This document shows, piece by piece, positions 6,391 through 8,938 of a DNA stretch of 8,938 bases (position 1 is the stretch's first letter; every line of letters begins with the position of its first letter). The stretch is from JBKBXU01 sp046313675 (GTDB taxonomy: Bacteria; Bacteroidota; Bacteroidia; Cytophagales; Cytophagaceae): positions 1 to 8,938 of the forward strand of contig JBKBXU010000187.1 of the NCBI GenBank assembly GCA_046313675.1, written 5' to 3'. The notes beneath the pieces are model-generated. The model had not been told where the DNA came from and made no database searches. It saw only the letters and a program-made list of their open reading frames with translations. The translations under genes and the position numbers were made by a program.

Positions 6391-8799
6391 TTAAAGTTTC
6401 TTCCCTGCCAAAGAAGTAGCCCAGCTTACAAAAGAGACTATAAAAATAGCACTGGAAGGCATAAGAATAGCAGCGACTAAAGGGCTTAAAATCCCATGAA
6501 TTGCAAACCCCAAACCCGTAAAATTATAAACAAGAGACAAGGCAAATGCCAGCCAGACTATGGTAAGGCTTGATTTGGCATAATTGATAAATTTCCCCAA
6601 ACGTGTGAGAGATTTAGAATCAAGTATGGCATCACAAGCAGGTGAAAAATTATATACATCATCGGAAATACTTATACCAAAATCAGCTTCCTTTAATGCT
6701 CCGGCATCATTTAACCCATCACCTATCATCACTACTGTTTTACCTTCCGCCTTGAGTTTTTTAATATAATTTAACTTATCAGAAGGCTGTAAATTAAAAT
6801 GTAAATTCTCAGGATTTCTGAACAAGGTTTGCAAAAAAGGCTTCTCGCTTTCATTATCTCCTGAAAGTAAATGAAGGTCATAATTTCTTGCCAATGAAAC
6901 TATCAATTCATCAAAACCCTTTCTGTATTTGTTTTTTATATAGAAAACTCCCTTGTACCTGCCACTAATGTTTATATGAACACAGGAATTATTTTTCTCA
7001 TGATTTATTGTTGGGGCACCTGCAAAGACGGCTGAACCCAATCGTACAAGTGCTTCCCCAACCCTGGCACCAATCCCCTTAGAGGGCTCCTCCGTAAAAT
7101 CCACCACATCTATCACTGCCTTAGATTTAAAATGCTTATAGATTGCTTCACTTAAGGGATGTGTCGACTGGGCAGCAAGTGAAGCGACCATGATTATTTC
7201 TTCTTCGGTTAACATTTCGCCCTCATAAGAAACATCAGAAATATCCGTCCTGGTGAGCGTTCCGGTTTTATCAAAAATGATGGCATCTGCCTTGGCAAGG
7301 TTTGCCAAAAGGTCTGGTTTTTTAAGATACAAACCCCTTGCTCCTAATATATTCATGCTGTTACCAAATGCAAAGGGAATCGCCAGGGCAAAGATACAGG
7401 GACAAGCCACGATGAACACAGATGCCAATGCGTGCATAGCCAATGAAGGATCTGTCAATGCCCAAAAGGTATAAGTCAAAACTCCTGCAATAAGAACAGA
7501 AGGAGTGAAGTAAAAACTGACTTTATCAGTAATATCGGAAATTTTGCTTCTTGACTCTTTTACAAAAGCCTCGTCATTCCAGAGTTCTGTAATTTGACTT
7601 GCAGAAATTTCCTTGAGCACTTCCAATTCTATCATAGCACCCTTTTGCCTTCCTCCCGCAAAAACTTTATCCCCCTCATACTTTGAAACAGGCTTAGATT
7701 CTCCTGTCACAAAACTATAGTCTATACTGGCCTTACCGTTAATTAAAACAGAGTCGGCAGGAATAAGCTCATTACTTCTGACATAAATACGGTCACCAGG
7801 TTTAACATCCGTCACGGGTATACTTTTCTCAACACCATTGCGCTTACCTTTTATGGCCACTGGAAAATACGACCGAAAATCACGATCAAAAGACAAAGCT
7901 TCATAGGTGCGAGACTGAAACCACTTACCTATTAAAAGAAAAAACACTAGCCCGGATAAGGAATCCAAATAACCGGGACCTGTATGTGATAAAATTTCAT
8001 AAACACTTTTGAAAAATAAGGCAAGCATACTTAAAGCTATGGGAACTTCTATATTCAACATGCGCTTTTTAAGGCCTTTCCAGGAATTAACCAAATAATC
8101 TGAACCGCCATATAAAAATGCCGGCAAAGCAAGTAAAAGGCTCAGGTAGCCAAAATACTTCCTGAATGAATCCTCCATTACGTCATGATTATCGAGGTAA
8201 TCAGGAAGAGCAAGCATCATAATGTTAGCGAAACAAAAACCGGCTATACCTATTTTGTAGTACAGGCTTTTATCTTTTTTACTTTCCTTCCCGCGGTTTA
8301 TCTCTTCCAAGCTGATACGGGGCATATAACCAACATCATCCAGAAGTCTTACCAATTTTTTAAGAGCAATTTCCTGCTCCCGAAAAGTGACCGTCACTTC
8401 CTTACGCATAAAATTTATTCTCGAATGCATAACTCCTTTATGAAGGCGCTCCAGATTTTCAAGAAGCCATATGCAGGAACTACAATGTATAGAAGGGATA
8501 TAAAAAGTGATCCGCCCTATCTCTCCATCGTAAAAAGACAAAAGCTTAAGTTTGATATTTTCATCATCAAGGTAATCCAGATCGTGTTTTTCCCAACTGC
8601 TTTTATTTCCTGGTGTTTTTTCGATCTGATAGTATTCACAAGCATTCCCTGAACTTAAAAGCTGATACACGGCCTTACACCCATTACAGCAGAAATATTT
8701 TTCTTCAAATAGTAAAGAACCATCCGGGCAATCATCTCCACAATGATAGCATTGAAGGTTTTTCATTTCTTTAGCCGGAAGTGGTGACAGTTCTTTCAT
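6391..8799 (-). CDS. ccoI: CcoI/FixI-type copper-translocating P1B ATPase
   Basis: The 802-residue protein has all P1B-ATPase parts: a Cys-rich N-terminal domain (C17xxC20, C24, C37-C38xxC41), a heavy-metal-associated domain with C106-S-S-C109, a TGES actuator (365-368), the ion-path motif C466-P-C468, phosphorylated D510 in DKTGT, H547-P548 in the nucleotide domain and GDGLND (693-698). Tyr758-Asn759 and MPSS (780-783) in the last two helices match copper(I)-specific pumps. The Cys-rich lead plus the HMA domain is typical of CcoI/FixI, which exports Cu(I) for cbb3 cytochrome oxidase assembly rather than detoxification; generic CopA is less likely. No ccoS or oxidase subunit gene follows, since the next gene is convergent. 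Translation may start at this ATG or at Met12 (8764-8766), just before CYHCG; the upstream promoter-like element favours Met12. A Crp/Fnr-like palindrome lies upstream. Confidence 0.92.
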   Translation of the reverse strand: MKELSPLPAKEMKNLQCYHCGDDCPDGSLLFEEKYFCCNGCKAVYQLLSSGNACEYYQIEKTPGNKSSWEKHDLDYLDDENIKLKLLSFYDGEIGRITFYIPSIHCSSCIWLLENLERLHKGVMHSRINFMRKEVTVTFREQEIALKKLVRLLDDVGYMPRISLEEINRGKESKKDKSLYYKIGIAGFCFANIMMLALPDYLDNHDVMEDSFRKYFGYLSLLLALPAFLYGGSDYLVNSWKGLKKRMLNIEVPIALSMLALFFKSVYEILSHTGPGYLDSLSGLVFFLLIGKWFQSRTYEALSFDRDFRSYFPVAIKGKRNGVEKSIPVTDVKPGDRIYVRSNELIPADSVLINGKASIDYSFVTGESKPVSKYEGDKVFAGGRQKGAMIELEVLKEISASQITELWNDEAFVKESRSKISDITDKVSFYFTPSVLIAGVLTYTFWALTDPSLAMHALASVFIVACPCIFALAIPFAFGNSMNILGARGLYLKKPDLLANLAKADAIIFDKTGTLTRTDISDVSYEGEMLTEEEIIMVASLAAQSTHPLSEAIYKHFKSKAVIDVVDFTEEPSKGIGARVGEALVRLGSAVFAGAPTINHEKNNSCVHINISGRYKGVFYIKNKYRKGFDELIVSLARNYDLHLLSGDNESEKPFLQTLFRNPENLHFNLQPSDKLNYIKKLKAEGKTVVMIGDGLNDAGALKEADFGISISDDVYNFSPACDAILDSKSLTRLGKFINYAKSSLTIVWLAFALSLVYNFTGLGFAIHGILSPLVAAILMPSSAIFIVSFVSWATSLAGKKL

Positions 8800-8804
8800 T
8801 ATTG

Positions 8805-8812
8805 CAAAAATA
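8805..8812 (-). promoter_or_regulatory. Candidate -7 element (TAnnTTTG) of the ccoI promoter
   Basis: Read on the minus strand, 8812-8805 is TATTTTTG, a perfect match to the Bacteroidota -7 consensus TAnnTTTG. No well-spaced -33 TTG is present. Transcription would begin near 8800, almost at the annotated ATG, giving a leaderless message from that start or a leader of about 34 bases if Met12 is used. Missing -33 contacts would suit an activator-dependent promoter. Confidence 0.5.
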
Positions 8813-8831
8813 CGCCCCTTTGCAGCAAAAA

Positions 8832-8851
8832 TGAATGACCTCCATCATTCA
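8832..8851. promoter_or_regulatory. Crp/Fnr-like palindrome upstream of ccoI
   Basis: TGAATGA (8832-8838), a 6-base spacer and TCATTCA (8845-8851) form a perfect 7-bp inverted repeat. Its core TGA-N6-TCA has the same spacing as Crp (TGTGA-N6-TCACA) and Fnr (TTGA-N6-TCAA) sites. The centre, 8841.5, is about 41.5 bases upstream of the start site predicted from the TAnnTTTG element, the standard class II activator position. The remaining bases to the window end (8852-8938) hold no convincing gene. Confidence 0.5.
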
Positions 8852-8938
8852 GGCAGATGATTTAATTCAGGGACAAGGTATAGTAAAATAGAATATTCAT
8901 TCCAGCTTTATAAGCATAAAAAAAAAATATACGTTATC

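Noticed and set aside
8185..8652. 155-residue open frame on the plus strand opposite the copper ATPase
   Set aside because: It lies wholly antisense to the well-supported ccoI coding sequence, has no recognisable domain and no promoter or ribosome binding site; it is a shadow frame.
8852..8938. Possible start of a divergent gene at the right edge
   Set aside because: The ATG triplets seen on either strand run into stops within a few codons; only AT-rich intergenic sequence with an A-run is visible.

Overview
The window looks like a chromosomal segment of a low-GC member of the Bacteroidota, perhaps a Cytophagales-type marine or soil bacterium. This rests on several traits. Most genes lack a strong Shine-Dalgarno sequence and have A-rich leaders. 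A TAnnTTTG-type -7 element precedes one gene. The sigma factor is paired with a cysteine-free membrane anti-sigma of Bacteroidota style, the WYL regulator is of the ~330-residue type common in that phylum, and the copper ATPase has the Cys-rich N-terminal domain typical of CcoI. The genus cannot be fixed from sequence reading alone. There are no mobile elements, tRNA or rRNA genes or CRISPR arrays, and no intergenic stretch above 300 bases.

Layout, left to right. (1) Positions 1-1517, all on the minus strand: a WYL-domain transcription regulator, then an unrecognised ~114-130 aa protein, then the start of a third gene cut by the window edge. The spacing is tight enough for one operon. A 19-bp palindrome overlaps the regulator's start codon. 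(2) Positions 1541-1808: a tiny, very acidic lipoprotein on the minus strand with its own terminator. (3) Positions 1809-3639: a divergent promoter region rich in GGTTA/TAACC motifs leads rightward into an ECF-like sigma factor. An overlapping gene follows whose product joins an anti-sigma-like cytoplasmic part, one membrane helix, a likely coiled coil and an HtrA/DegS-type serine protease domain. (4) A perfect bidirectional terminator separates this from a convergent DUF885 lipoprotein (3704-5554). (5) Positions 5659-6309, plus strand: a 2-oxoglutarate/Fe(II) oxygenase whose motif spacing resembles HIF prolyl hydroxylases (PHD/EGLN). (6) Positions 6391-8799, minus strand: a CcoI/FixI-type P1B copper ATPase. 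Upstream of it lie a TAnnTTTG element and a TGA-N6-TCA palindrome of Crp/Fnr type.

How the genes may work together. The sigma/protease pair is the most unusual system here. In the E. coli sigma-E pathway the anti-sigma (RseA) and its site-1 protease (DegS) are separate proteins, whereas here both roles appear to sit in one polypeptide translated in overlap with the sigma factor. The neighbouring acidic lipoprotein shares the divergent promoter region and could be a target or partner. At the right end, a copper pump for cbb3 oxidase assembly under a possible oxygen-responsive operator stands next to an oxygen-dependent hydroxylase, which hints at a shared oxygen theme. That link is inference only.
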